Shown here: one piece after another, positions 48,160 through 56,617 of the stretch
How the letters are laid out: every line of letters begins with the position of its first letter
Numbering within the stretch: position 1 is the first letter of the stretch
Assembly (NCBI GenBank): GCA_020073375.1
Contig: JAIQFG010000001.1
Coordinates: 62,001-126,000 of the forward strand
Reading direction: 5' to 3'
Length of the DNA: 64,000 bases
Source of the DNA: Terriglobia bacterium
GTDB taxonomy: Bacteria; Acidobacteriota; Terriglobia; Acidiferrales; UBA7541
Translations under genes and position numbers: made by a program
Notes under the pieces: model-generated
Told to the model about the DNA's origin: nothing
Databases searched by the model: none
Seen by the model: only the letters and a program-made list of their open reading frames with translations

Positions 48160-48331
48160 TTCGTCCCCCATTCCTGGTTTAGTTGACGATTTTCACTATG
48201 CGCATTTCGCGGACCCGAACATGAATTGCGACAGTGAGCAACGAACACCGCATAACCCCGCGTATTCTTGAAGTAAGAACCCTTCGGCGTACTTTCGTGG
48301 ATGATCCGCATAGTTTCAGCCTGTCGGGCAA

Positions 48332-48976
48332 TCAAGCCAGGCTTCGGGCCTGTTCCCTTCTGGCATTCAATTTCATTTCAAGCATCATGCGTAGCTGCTT
48401 TATTGCGCGTTGAAATCTGCTGCTTACCGCGGAACGTGAGAGGTGCGAGCGTGCGGCACAGTCCTGCACCCTGCTTTCTTCCAGGCCCAACTGGCAGACG
48501 ACCAGTCTTGATTTTTCTCCCAGCAGGCCGATGCCTTCCCAAAGCAGCGCCGTCTGTTCGCTTTGGACGCAAATCGCTTCCGGATCGCAAGACCCGCTTT
48601 GATCCATGACTTCTAACAGTGAAGAAGACTTGTGGATATCCTCATCGTTGATATATCGGCGGGCATGCGTCTGAGATTTTCGACGCACCATCAATGCTTC
48701 ATTAATCACTACACGGGTCAGCCAGGTTGAGAGCTTGGCTGCTCCATTAAAGCTTCGAAGATGAATAAAGGCATTCATCATGCCGTTCTGGCACGCGTCC
48801 TCAGCGTCTTCATGGTTTCTCGTGATCCTTACGGCAATCCGGTACAAACGCTGATACTGGGGCTCGATCAACAGGTGAAACGCATGCCCATCACCTGACT
48901 GGGCCCTGGAGATAAGCTGTGACTGATCGGCATAGGACAGGGTATCTCCGTGGTTGGCGTCTGGCGGCATTCGCAT
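48332..48976 (-). CDS. ECF-type RNA polymerase sigma factor
   Basis: 214 residues. Region 2 reads DGHAFHLLIEPQYQRLYRIAVRI, HEDAEDACQNGMMNAFIHL, and FNGAAKLSTWLTRVVINEAL. Region 4 reads LGEKSRLVVCQLGLEESRVQDCAARSHLSRSAVSSRFQRAIKQLR. There is no region 1.1 or 3, as expected for the ECF group. No anti-sigma gene (short protein with zinc HxxxCxxC or membrane segment) is adjacent. It heads a minus-strand pair with a response regulator and could control the envelope genes around it, which is inference. Confidence 0.9.
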   Translation of the reverse strand: MRMPPDANHGDTLSYADQSQLISRAQSGDGHAFHLLIEPQYQRLYRIAVRITRNHEDAEDACQNGMMNAFIHLRSFNGAAKLSTWLTRVVINEALMVRRKSQTHARRYINDEDIHKSSSLLEVMDQSGSCDPEAICVQSEQTALLWEGIGLLGEKSRLVVCQLGLEESRVQDCAARSHLSRSAVSSRFQRAIKQLRMMLEMKLNARREQARSLA

Positions 48977-49630
48977 AGGTCGTCCGGCACACTGTACTTT
49001 CCGATGTTTCGCGGTTTCCGCGCATCACCCGACTCGCGAGCACGGCTGCGGCACCCTGGTGAGGGGCCGCAGCCACGGGAGTACGCGACGGGCGGGTCTG
49101 CTAAAACCTCCACAAGATTTATCCAGCATTTCCGCAAATTTAACTATTCCCGCCTTCCTGTAGTTTCCTCGGGATAATCCTGTAGCCTGAGATTCCCGCA
49201 AACCCTGCAATTCGAATCACTTTCGAGGAGAGAAACCCTGCGAGCAGCAGGTCGTTGCGTGATTCCATTATTCCCCAGCCCCGGGCGCCCGATCGAAGCC
49301 CGGTTCGGAATGCAAGCTGCATTCGCTCTGGCCGCACAAGCATCGCGAATTGCAGTCTCACGTTGCGCGCGCCCCGGGGGTTCACATTCGTTGCGAACTA
49401 AGTTTACTGGTGCGATTTCGTGGCAGCGGCCTGGCGGATGCCTACAGCAATCACTGTATGAAGCCGCTTTCCGGCCATGCTTACAATTTTTGCGTTATAT
49501 CGTGCTCTGGAAATTCATGGCTCATTTCAGAAGGCGGGCGAAGGCAGCCTTGAACGGATTCAAGGCTGCCTTCTCGTGTGGGGAAGGCAAACTTTCGGGG
49601 CTTGGGCAGGATTCTTGCGGCGGTTGTGCG
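48977..49630. other. Intergenic region, nothing but one strong hairpin
   Basis: About 650 bases between the sigma gene and the SYLF gene, both minus strand. Several short open frames occur but none has a ribosome site with family-like sequence. The only strong element is the 15-bp perfect stem at 49540-49573. Confidence 0.5.
49540..49573 (-). terminator. Perfect 15-bp stem-loop downstream of the SYLF gene
   Basis: GAAGGCAGCCTTGAA (49540-49554) and TTCAAGGCTGCCTTC (49559-49573) pair fully around the loop CGGA. It lies about 58 bases past the SYLF gene stop on the minus strand. No T tract follows on either strand, so it may be a 3'-end stabiliser, a rho-type site or a protein-binding palindrome rather than a classical terminator. 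Confidence 0.55.
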
Positions 49631-50338
49631 TTAAGGCTTCAGTTGAGGCGTCTCCTTTTGGAGGGTGGCGATCAACGTGTGGGCCGCCTCCGGGGCCCTC
49701 ATTTTGTTTTCGGTGACAATGGTGGCCGCATCGACTGCCTTACCATAAACCCTTCGGTTGGCATCGTCGTCCGGCCGGAGCGTGGAACCTTCCAGCGAAA
49801 TTCCGGCAAACGCTCCGCGTGACCGAGAGTACGCCAGAATCTCCGAACGCAAATATGCGTCGGTATCGGCAGATGCTGTGCGCCCCTTTGGACCGGCAGC
49901 GGCGGAAGCGTCCGCACCGAGTTTGACCTTGCTATGGAGCAGGCTGCCCGCGCCACGATCGTTCATCACCAGTAGAACAAAGTCGGTTGCTTCTCCCCCG
50001 ATTTGGAAGCCGACGCTGCCTCCTTCTAGGGCAAACATGGACGGCGCGCCCCACGGGCCGTTGAACTCCTTGCCGGTGCGGCATATCATCGCCCCTCGCC
50101 CGTAACTTCCTCCCACAACGAACGCAGCCTTCAGGACGGAAGGCATGACGATGACGCACCGCGCCTTGTCCAGCAGATCCTGGGGAATGTCATCGGGAAT
50201 CTTGAGAATTTCCTCCATCACCTGCCCGGAATTCTCAAGCCTTTGCCTGTCGTCTTTTGCCGTATCCGCGGGGCTTTTTGCGAACGCCTGCGGCAAGAAC
50301 ATAAGAGTTGATGCCAGAGCGACTAAGTATCGTTTCAT
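49631..50338 (-). CDS. SYLF/YSC84-domain lipid-binding protein, secreted
   Basis: 235 residues with a signal peptide (about 1-20, YLVALASTLMFLPQAFA). The YSC84/SYLF domain starts near residue 40 (VMEEILKIPDDIPQDLLDKARCVIVMPSVLKAAFVVGGSYGRG) and continues WGAPSMFALEGGSVGFQIGGEATDFVLLVMND. The domain binds phosphoinositides in eukaryotes; bacterial members are periplasmic proteins of unclear function. GAGGAGG lies nine bases before the ATG. The neighbours are small envelope or stress proteins on the same strand. Confidence 0.9.
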   Translation of the reverse strand: MKRYLVALASTLMFLPQAFAKSPADTAKDDRQRLENSGQVMEEILKIPDDIPQDLLDKARCVIVMPSVLKAAFVVGGSYGRGAMICRTGKEFNGPWGAPSMFALEGGSVGFQIGGEATDFVLLVMNDRGAGSLLHSKVKLGADASAAAGPKGRTASADTDAYLRSEILAYSRSRGAFAGISLEGSTLRPDDDANRRVYGKAVDAATIVTENKMRAPEAAHTLIATLQKETPQLKP

Positions 50339-50517
50339 TTCTGGTTGCCTCCTCTACGGGATTCATTTTCCACGGGCGCGACAATGAATCCCATACTCGA
50401 TTTGCCTTATCTTCGTCTCCAATACGCTGTAATCGAGTGCGATGCTTTGGGCCCGTATCAGGGAATGGAAATTCATGGCTGACAGCGGTCATCCAGCTTT
50501 TCGGGCGGGAGCGTGTG

Positions 50518-50688
50518 TCAATCGCTAAGGGTCGCGTCCACTGGCAAGCTTCTCTTTTTGTGTAATGCGTCCCGTCCGCCCGGTCCGGATGCCTCGTCTG
50601 GAAGCTCGACGATTGCAACCAATGCCAGCAGGCTGCCAAAAAGGATCAGGATTCCTAAAGCGATCTCTTTGCTTTTCAATTTGTTCAT
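50518..50688 (-). CDS. Small single-span membrane protein, hypothetical
   Basis: 56 residues from ATG 50688, with GAGG six bases upstream; an ATG four codons earlier is also in frame. One transmembrane segment (about 8-28, IALGILILFGSLLALVAIVEL) is followed by a polar, basic tail. It lies between two envelope-stress-type genes on the same strand. No family was recognised and the short length leaves some doubt that it is expressed. Confidence 0.5.
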   Translation of the reverse strand: MNKLKSKEIALGILILFGSLLALVAIVELPDEASGPGGRDALHKKRSLPVDATLSD

Positions 50689-50732
50689 GCCTGGCCTCAT
50701 CCATCAGAGAAATTCAAATTGATTGCCGGTAA

Positions 50733-51566
50733 TCACGACCACGCTTGCAGCTGCAATGGGCGGTCCAGTCTGAATCGAAGCACAGTTTCCGACGGGACGT
50801 GCACTTCTTTTCCACGAGTGATGATTTGCGTTCCGGCTCCCGCGCCGGCGCCCGCCACGGCTCCGACGGCCGCGCCTTTTCCTCCGCCCGCGATCGCGCC
50901 GATGATCGCTCCGAGCGCCGCTCCGCCGCCCACAAATTTCCCGGTCCGTTTGTTGGCGCCAAGGTTGTCAGCGCGCTTATCGATTTCCTGGTCCGCTGTG
51001 CTGACGCGATAGCGCTGCCCCGCAAGCGTGACGGATTCCACGTCCAGGGTGATTTCGCCGTTCTGTTCCACGCGCCGGGTCACCAGCGAGGCATCCGCAC
51101 CGCGCGGAATCGCAATGGCGCCGTTGGCGCCGCGGATGTCATCCGCCACCTGCGCGGAAAATGATTGCCCCTCCGCAGCGTCCCGGGAATCGATCCGGTC
51201 TATGGTACGAATGGACAATTCCGTGCCGGCGGGCAGAATAATTCGCCCCGCTGGAACCTGATCCGCGCACACTGGATCGTTACGATTGGTGTCTCCCGGG
51301 GAATTGTAATTTCCCTGGACGGCTATTCCGCGGGATGATGCCCCACCAAACTGGATGGTTTCCACATCTGCCACGGAGTAGTTCCGCGTGCCGCCGTCGC
51401 AGTCTCTGTATGTAATTGTGTTGCCGTCGGCTCCGATCAAGTGTCCAGGAACCGAGTTGCCGCTCCTGAGGATGAGTGTGTCGCCCCAGGCCGGTGAAGC
51501 GGCAATAGTTCCGGCTACAAAAATTACCAACGCCGATTTTCGCAAGATTCCTGCGGGGCCTTTCAT
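50733..51566 (-). CDS. Secreted glycine-zipper protein
   Basis: 277 residues with a signal peptide (about 1-28, ALVIFVAGTIAASPAWG). Residues about 30-75 form a small beta-domain (TLILRSGNSVPGHLIGADGNTITYRD). A second beta-rich part has the pattern VPAGRIILPAGTELSIRTIDRIDS and FSAQVADDI, as in proteins preceding glycine zippers. A glycine zipper runs from about 215 to 250 (GGGAALGAIIGAIAGGGKGAAVGAVAGAGAGAG), able to insert in or pack on a membrane. AGGAGG precedes the ATG. A role in envelope integrity is inferred from this architecture. Confidence 0.8.
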   Translation of the reverse strand: MKGPAGILRKSALVIFVAGTIAASPAWGDTLILRSGNSVPGHLIGADGNTITYRDCDGGTRNYSVADVETIQFGGASSRGIAVQGNYNSPGDTNRNDPVCADQVPAGRIILPAGTELSIRTIDRIDSRDAAEGQSFSAQVADDIRGANGAIAIPRGADASLVTRRVEQNGEITLDVESVTLAGQRYRVSTADQEIDKRADNLGANKRTGKFVGGGAALGAIIGAIAGGGKGAAVGAVAGAGAGAGTQIITRGKEVHVPSETVLRFRLDRPLQLQAWS

Positions 51567-51608
51567 TTGCGTTCCTCCTAATTCCAGACTGGGGGCGGGG
51601 GCCAGTCC

Positions 51609-51869
51609 TTAGAAATGCATTTTCCAAGTCCCAGGCGGCAAAAAGTGATGAGGTTCACGGTTCATGTGCCTGGTCCTGGATGGAACCCCGTCGGTGAGGG
51701 CAACCGGCTTGACGCCGTAGGCCCGAACGATGCGCGCTCGATCAGCTGCCAATTCCGCGACTACAAGGCAAACGATCACGCACAGGACCAGCGCCAGATA
51801 ACTGGTCACAAAAATTAATACTGCCGAGAGGATTTGAAGGATTGCATCGAACGGCGCGCTTAAATTCAT
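51609..51869 (-). CDS. Small membrane protein, hypothetical
   Basis: 86 residues with an exceptionally good ribosome site (AGGGAGGTGAT, six bases before the ATG). A long hydrophobic region at about 8-40 (AILQILSAVLIFVTSYLALVLCVIVCLVVAEL) makes one or two membrane spans, and the C-terminal half is polar and basic. It lies just upstream of the glycine-zipper gene on the same strand and may be co-transcribed. No family recognised. Confidence 0.65.
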   Translation of the reverse strand: MNLSAPFDAILQILSAVLIFVTSYLALVLCVIVCLVVAELAADRARIVRAYGVKPVALTDGVPSRTRHMNREPHHFLPPGTWKMHF

Positions 51870-51945
51870 ATATCACCTCCCTGAGGGCCGCGAATGCAAT
51901 TTCGCAGATACGATGCGCTGTTCGCCTGGGGCGGAGAATTTCCTC

Positions 51946-52473
51946 CTACTCCGAGACGCCGTTGCGCGTGGCGCAGATGCTTTCTGCCCCGGTGGATTCG
52001 AGCAAGACCTCAGCCTTGCGCAAATGGGATAGGAGGGGGCAATTGATGCAAAACAAAATGTCACCTTTTTTGATCCTTATCCGGTACTGATTCACTTCAT
52101 TCTCGGGAAGTCCGGAGGCCAGGAGCGCTTCCACGAGCCCGCCCGGCTTGTGGAACGCTCCAACGCTCACCAGCGTGGAGGCCAGGGGTCCAATAATCTG
52201 GAATGTTCCTTCACCGGGTATGCTCATCGTGAGAGGTTCGGCCAGCCTGCCCAACATGGGCCCAATCACGCTCGCCGAACCGGAGTAGGGAACCGGCTCT
52301 TCCACGCCCATCGCGGGAATTCCTGCTGCTAACCCTTCCACCAGAGGTTCCGCCTGAAACAAGACAGAAATATCCTCATCGCGGAATCCTGCCAACTGTA
52401 AGGCGCTAACTGCATGTTCCAGACTCGTGCGGTGGGGAAAGAAACAAAAGACGGTCATCGGTTTTGCTGACAT
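51946..52473 (-). CDS. Glycine-rich stress-type protein, paralogue of 1124-1693
   Basis: 175 residues starting at ATG 52473, with AAGGGGGG upstream. The N-terminal unit (MTVFCFFPHRTSLEHAVSALQLAGFRDEDISVLFQ) matches that of the 1124-1693 product. A hydrophobic glycine-rich centre follows (MLGRLAEPLTMSIPGEGTFQIIGPLASTLVSVGAF), then a C-terminal unit with GLPENEVNQYRIRIKKGDILFCINC. The LG[IL]PE.....Y..RI..G..L..[VI].C pattern is shared by both. It is like YflT/17M- and DUF1269-type domains. The neighbouring genes are envelope-stress types. No biochemical function is known. Confidence 0.6.
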   Translation of the reverse strand: MSAKPMTVFCFFPHRTSLEHAVSALQLAGFRDEDISVLFQAEPLVEGLAAGIPAMGVEEPVPYSGSASVIGPMLGRLAEPLTMSIPGEGTFQIIGPLASTLVSVGAFHKPGGLVEALLASGLPENEVNQYRIRIKKGDILFCINCPLLSHLRKAEVLLESTGAESICATRNGVSE

Positions 52474-53258
52474 GGTTCCCCCCTTCTTGTCTTTGGCATG
52501 CGTTGACCTCAATTGATCCCGACATGCCGTGCGTTTGAGGTGCACTGTGCCGATGAGTGGCGGCGCCCAATTGCGGTTCCCACGGATCGGAGCATTTGAG
52601 CCTTGATTGGAAAAAAAGCCACGAGGTCCCGGCAATCCGGATTTAAGAATGTGTCCGCGTCCCGCCAGTTCCCGTGATTTGCCTCCTCGATTTCGGTTTG
52701 CACCCCCAATGTTCCCTTCCAACCATATTGGCTTCTCCACATCGCTCTTGGCTCTTTTCCGGTTTGAATGACTCATGTCCGCTTCCCTTTGCTTGCATTC
52801 GACACCAACGCTGGTTATAGCAATGCCCCTGCCAGTCTCGAAAGAATCTGGCAAGTCGCACTGGCTCAGTTGAATATGAATGGGTCCGGGATTGATCCAG
52901 AGATATTCATAGCTTGTAAATTTCACCCGGATGCTGGACTTATTTGCGTTTGGAGGATTGCAACAAGCACAGCTATCGACAGACCCCAATGAGTGAAGCG
53001 AAAGATTGCCAATACCGGATTCATCGTATTTTTGCCGCGGGCGTCAGGTATAACAAAGTAAGCCGGCCATTGCATTTCCTGCTGGCCAGTAAGCGATGGA
53101 GCCATTGAACTTCCGGCTTCGTTCAAGTTCAGGGATTTGATTGCTTCTTCTATCTTGGAAAAATCCCCTTGTTCGCATTGCCCGAATTACATTTTTCACC
53201 GTATCGACCGTCCACGCGTGAATCGATACCATTCGCAAGCCGAACGCCGGGAGGCGCC
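52474..53258. other. Intergenic region, no supported gene
   Basis: About 785 bases between divergent genes, the longest gene-free stretch here. The reading frame upstream of ATG 52473 stays open on the minus strand for another 170 codons but has no family-like sequence, and the good ribosome site is at 52473. Short frames in between shift from one to another without support. It could hold a decayed gene or a small RNA; neither can be shown. Confidence 0.45.
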
Positions 53259-54389
53259 ATGCCAAATGGGTCGCATGCGAAATCAAAAACTAAAATTCGT
53301 TACGCTGTGGTGGGCCTGGGACATGTCTCGCAGGCCGCGATACTGCCGGCCTTCGCGAATTCAGCCGAAAACTCCGAATTAACCGCGCTGGTATCCGGCA
53401 ACCCGGCAAAACTCCGCAGGCTCTCGGAAAAGTACAATGTCCGCCACACATTTCCCTACGAGCGGTATGCCGACTGCCTGCACAGCGGGGAGATCGACGC
53501 TGTCTATATCGCCCTGCCCAACAATATGCACAAGGATTTTGCAGTGCCGGCTGCGCGGGCGGGAATTCACGTCCTGTGCGAGAAGCCGATGGCATTGGAA
53601 GAAGCCGATTGCGAATTGATGATTGAGGCGGCGAAAGAGGCCGGCGTCAAACTCATGCCCGCGTATTGCACGCACTTCGAGCCGGGCAATGTCCAACTGG
53701 TGGAGGCGATCCAGGCCGGAAAGATTGGGGAGCCACGCATATTCACTTCCGTTTTCTCCCAGCGAGCGAAGCCATGCAGTTCGCATCTGAAGAAGGACGT
53801 TGGGGGAGGCGTACTTTACGATCTGGGAATCCACTGCATCAACGCGGCGCGATTTCTTTTTGGATCCGAACCGTGCGAAGCCTTTGCCTCTAGCACAATG
53901 GTCCTCGACAGGCGGGGTAAGGAATCCTCGGGAACATTTGCCGGGTTATTGAAGTTCGCGGGCGATCGCGTTGCTTCCTTCACGGTCACCTTTGGGGCCG
54001 CGGACCGTTCCGCTTTTGAAGTGATTGGCACCAAGGGCATTTTGAAAATGGACCCTGCCTTTGAAATGGCCAAGGATCTCAAGTCGGAGGTCACGATCGG
54101 CAATTGGAAGATTAAGGAAATATTCAGCAGACGCGACCCGTACGCTTCCGAGCTTACTTATTTCTCGAATTGCGCGCTCCAGGACCTCGAACCGGACCCT
54201 TCCGGTCAAACAGGGTTAGCCGATGTCCGGATTATTCGAGCCCTCCAGATTTCCGCCGAGACCCGCGCCACCGTTTCGATTCCTCAAGAGGGCCCCAGAC
54301 AGGCATGCGAACCGCATCAACGCCGGTTAAAGCAGCCGGTGATCTGCCGGCCTCAACTGTTGAGACCCGCTCTCTCCGGGGCGGATTGA
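53259..54389 (+). CDS. Gfo/Idh/MocA-family oxidoreductase
   Basis: 376 residues from ATG 53259, with GGAGG four bases upstream. The NAD(P)-binding domain has YAVVGLGHVSQAAILPAF, and IALPNNMHKDFAVPAARAGIHVLCEKPMALEEADC contains the EKP motif. The C-terminal domain has VGGGVLYDLGIHCINAARFLFG with the catalytic GxH. It is like glucose-fructose oxidoreductase-type enzymes. The sugar substrate is unknown, and it stands alone, not beside partner genes. Unlike the 34.4 kb protein it has no acetyltransferase domain. Confidence 0.88.
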   Translation: MPNGSHAKSKTKIRYAVVGLGHVSQAAILPAFANSAENSELTALVSGNPAKLRRLSEKYNVRHTFPYERYADCLHSGEIDAVYIALPNNMHKDFAVPAARAGIHVLCEKPMALEEADCELMIEAAKEAGVKLMPAYCTHFEPGNVQLVEAIQAGKIGEPRIFTSVFSQRAKPCSSHLKKDVGGGVLYDLGIHCINAARFLFGSEPCEAFASSTMVLDRRGKESSGTFAGLLKFAGDRVASFTVTFGAADRSAFEVIGTKGILKMDPAFEMAKDLKSEVTIGNWKIKEIFSRRDPYASELTYFSNCALQDLEPDPSGQTGLADVRIIRALQISAETRATVSIPQEGPRQACEPHQRRLKQPVICRPQLLRPALSGAD

Positions 54390-54640
54390 AATTCCCGCAG
54401 GGCTTCAACGCAGGGGTGGAAACGTTCTGACATGGAGATGACCCTGGTTTCGAGGCCCTGGTAATTCATTCTGCTCTCTCTCTAATCGACATTTCTTCAC
54501 AGGGCACGCAAGTTTTACCTCTTGCATGCGGTTTCCATTCCATGAATCCCTTGTCTTAGAGTTCCTGGCAGGCCCGCGAAATGGCAAGTGTCGTGCATGG
54601 ATATACTGCAACCAGCCTCATTTCAACCCAGAGGTGGCAT

Positions 54641-54961
54641 ATGAAGAAACTCTTCCTTTTACCGGCAGGCTTCGCGCTATGCCTCTGCTTCGCGCCAGCG
54701 ATCGGGAACGCCAGAACCCTTTCGGCCACTCCGATTCAGGGGGCCTATGATAAGGGGAACGAAACCACAAAAACCTTTTCCGGGACGGTGATGAAACAAG
54801 GGGACGTTTACGTCCTGAATGACAAATCGGACAAGACCAATTACGAGCTTGATGACGCCAAGAAGGCGGACAAGTTCGTGGGCAAAGCTGTCAAAGTCAC
54901 CGGGACTCTGGATTCTCAGAACCTGACAATTCACGTGATCACAATTCAGGAAATCTCCTGA
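54641..54961 (+). CDS. Small secreted OB-fold-like protein (DUF5818-like)
   Basis: 106 residues from ATG 54641, with AGAGGTGG upstream. A signal peptide (about 1-24) is followed by a single small beta-barrel: TKTFSGTVMKQGDVYVLNDKSDKTNYELDDAKKADKFVGKAVKVTGTLDSQNLTIHVITIQEIS in register with DUF5818-type domains, common in Acidobacteriota. Function is unknown. A strong terminator follows, so it is probably a single-gene unit. Confidence 0.7.
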   Translation: MKKLFLLPAGFALCLCFAPAIGNARTLSATPIQGAYDKGNETTKTFSGTVMKQGDVYVLNDKSDKTNYELDDAKKADKFVGKAVKVTGTLDSQNLTIHVITIQEIS

Positions 54962-54981
54962 CCCAGTTCCATTCCAACCCG

Positions 54982-55010
54982 GAGGGGCCGGTGTAGGCCC
55001 CTCTTTCTGT
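54982..55010 (+). terminator. Rho-independent terminator of the DUF5818-like gene
   Basis: GAGGGGCC (54982-54989) and GGCCCCTC (54996-55003) form a perfect 8-bp stem with a six-base loop, followed by TTTCTGT and further T-rich sequence. It begins 20 bases after the stop codon. Confidence 0.85.
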
Positions 55011-55173
55011 TTCTCCCTCGTATTGTCGAATCACCCCTCCCAGCCTTTTTCATATTCCTCAACGGTTAACACTGATCCTCCGCGGACCAATCCTGAAAGC
55101 ATGGAAGAATTGGAAGCCATGCAGGCGCACAAGAGCGGAATGCGGACGTCGCAAGATGGCCCGTGGTCTCCGC

Positions 55174-55836
55174 CTATCTGAGCGTTTCCGAAATGTGCGT
55201 CACGTCGATGACCTGCATGCGGTCATTTACTCCAACGCGCCGCATGATGTCGTGGACGTGATTCTTCACGGTTTGCTCGGAAATCCTGAGGTTTGACGCA
55301 ATCTCTTTGTTCGTCAAACCCTGCGCGATCAGCGGAACAATCTGTTGCTGCCGCCGGGTCAAACCCAATTCGAGCCTGATCCTGGCGCTGGGGACCGCGG
55401 TCCATTGCCTGGAAAAGGCTCGGAACAGGTGTACGCACAGTTGCGGTGGGGAGATGGCTTTCCCCTGGGTGACGGCGTGTATGCCCGCGAGGACTTCGCG
55501 CGCGGAGGCGTCTTTTAGTATGTAGCCCACTGCGCCTGTCTTGACGCAATCCAGAAACATTTCGGGATCCTCGTCCATATCGATCAATACGATCTTTATA
55601 TTAGGGTTTTCTCGAATGATGTCGGAAATGATCGAGCAATTGGACAATCGCGTGGTGAATGAATCCAGGATCAGGACATCGGCATTGGAATTGACCACGT
55701 TCGATACGGATTCGTCAACACAAGCGGAAATACCGCAAACATTGAACTCCCCGTTGCGGGTGAGAAGTTTGGCGAGGGACTCGCGCAAAAGCCGGTTCCC
55801 CGCCACCAAGAATACGGATGGCTTTTCTGGCACCAC
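55174..55836 (-). CDS. LuxR-type response regulator with atypical receiver
   Basis: 220 residues. The receiver keeps the phosphoacceptor (NADVLILDSFTTR) and the Lys (GAVGYILKDAS), but the acidic pair that binds Mg2+ is missing: the first strand ends VFLVAGNRLLRESL, with Ala-Gly-Asn. The LuxR HTH is standard (LTRRQQQIVPLIAQGLTNKEIASNLRISEQTVKNHVHDIMRRVG). It is divergent from the pseudo-receiver/giant-exporter module that starts at 56241 and is the natural candidate to regulate it. Without the Mg2+ site normal phosphorylation is doubtful. Confidence 0.88.
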   Translation of the reverse strand: MVPEKPSVFLVAGNRLLRESLAKLLTRNGEFNVCGISACVDESVSNVVNSNADVLILDSFTTRLSNCSIISDIIRENPNIKIVLIDMDEDPEMFLDCVKTGAVGYILKDASAREVLAGIHAVTQGKAISPPQLCVHLFRAFSRQWTAVPSARIRLELGLTRRQQQIVPLIAQGLTNKEIASNLRISEQTVKNHVHDIMRRVGVNDRMQVIDVTHISETLR

Positions 55837-56240
55837 TGACCCCCCTTGGCGGAGCGGGCCAAGCCAGTATCACTAAGTAGAAGTTACTTCGACATACAGT
55901 AAACTCTGTAGATTCGTCCCCCGAATACTCAATTCCCGCGCATATTCAACGCATTTTCGATAGTCGGCAAACATCGGGACCCTGAGGCTCGGGCGTAGCG
56001 ACTCCGCGTCTGCGTCGCGGGCGTACAGGTTCCCTCCCCTCCCGCCTACTAGTTTACATTCAGTACACACCCAGTACGCGGTAGGTTCATGTTAGTAATC
56101 CCGCTCCCCAGTACCTCGGGCAAATCCAAACGATGATCTTCCCAGGGAATTGGCCCCCCGTCATTGAACCTACCGCTTTTATCCCGGCCGGTTGATATTG
56201 AGCGGAGAGGTTGCGCGGATTGAACAGGGAGCTGTCCTCC
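55837..56240. promoter_or_regulatory. Divergent control region between the LuxR regulator and the second export module
   Basis: About 400 bases with no gene. CAGTAC occurs three times within 54 bases (56061, 56072 and 56109), and GAAG-TTA-CTTC forms a small dyad near 55878. These could be regulator sites, but the words are short enough to occur by chance. No convincing -35/-10 pair was assigned. Confidence 0.35.
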
Positions 56241-56615
56241 ATGAACCAAAACGTGCGAGTTGTCGTCGCGAATCGGCCCCGTCTCATGCGGGAGTTGGTG
56301 CTGGAGACCATCGCGGAGCACCCCGACATACAAATTGTCGCGGAGCTCCACAACGAGGAAGAAATCGTGCACATCGTCGAAGGAACGCATCCGGATGTCC
56401 TGATCATCGCCCTCGACGATTCCAATACACGCCCGACCATTTGTGACACTTTGCTTCACCGCTATCCGGGTCTCCGGATCCTGGCGCTGGCCCCGGAGCG
56501 AAACCGCAGCATCCTTTACTGGGCTTCCATCGATATTCATTCCAGCCCCGTGGAAGCCTCGCAGGACGGAGTACTCAGCGCTCTGCGAAATAAGGACCAA
56601 TACGTTGGAGATTGA
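56241..56615 (+). CDS. Orphan pseudo-receiver protein coupled to the giant exporter
   Basis: 124 residues from ATG 56241 (an alternative start lies at 56211). The sequence follows the receiver fold: VRVVVANRPRLMRELVLETIAEHPDIQIVAEL, HPDVLIIALDDSN, PGLRILALAPERNRS. The acidic pair is replaced (ANRPR), the phosphoacceptor position in DVLIIALDD is Ala, and the Lys region reads IDIHSSPVEAS without Lys. No output domain follows. The C-terminal part resembles the divergent LuxR protein only in fold. Its stop at 56613-56615 is two bases before the next gene's GTG, showing tight coupling. Probably a protein-interaction module for export control; function unknown. Confidence 0.75.
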   Translation: MNQNVRVVVANRPRLMRELVLETIAEHPDIQIVAELHNEEEIVHIVEGTHPDVLIIALDDSNTRPTICDTLLHRYPGLRILALAPERNRSILYWASIDIHSSPVEASQDGVLSALRNKDQYVGD

Positions 56616-56617
56616 AT

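Noticed and set aside
49140-49385. Minus-strand frame of 81 codons between the sigma and SYLF genes
   Set aside because: No ribosome site, no domain, and arginine-rich composition as in non-coding frames.
52474-52989. N-terminal extension of the stress-type gene by about 170 codons
   Set aside because: The frame is open but reads as low-complexity basic sequence without family match, while a strong ribosome site lies just before ATG 52473.
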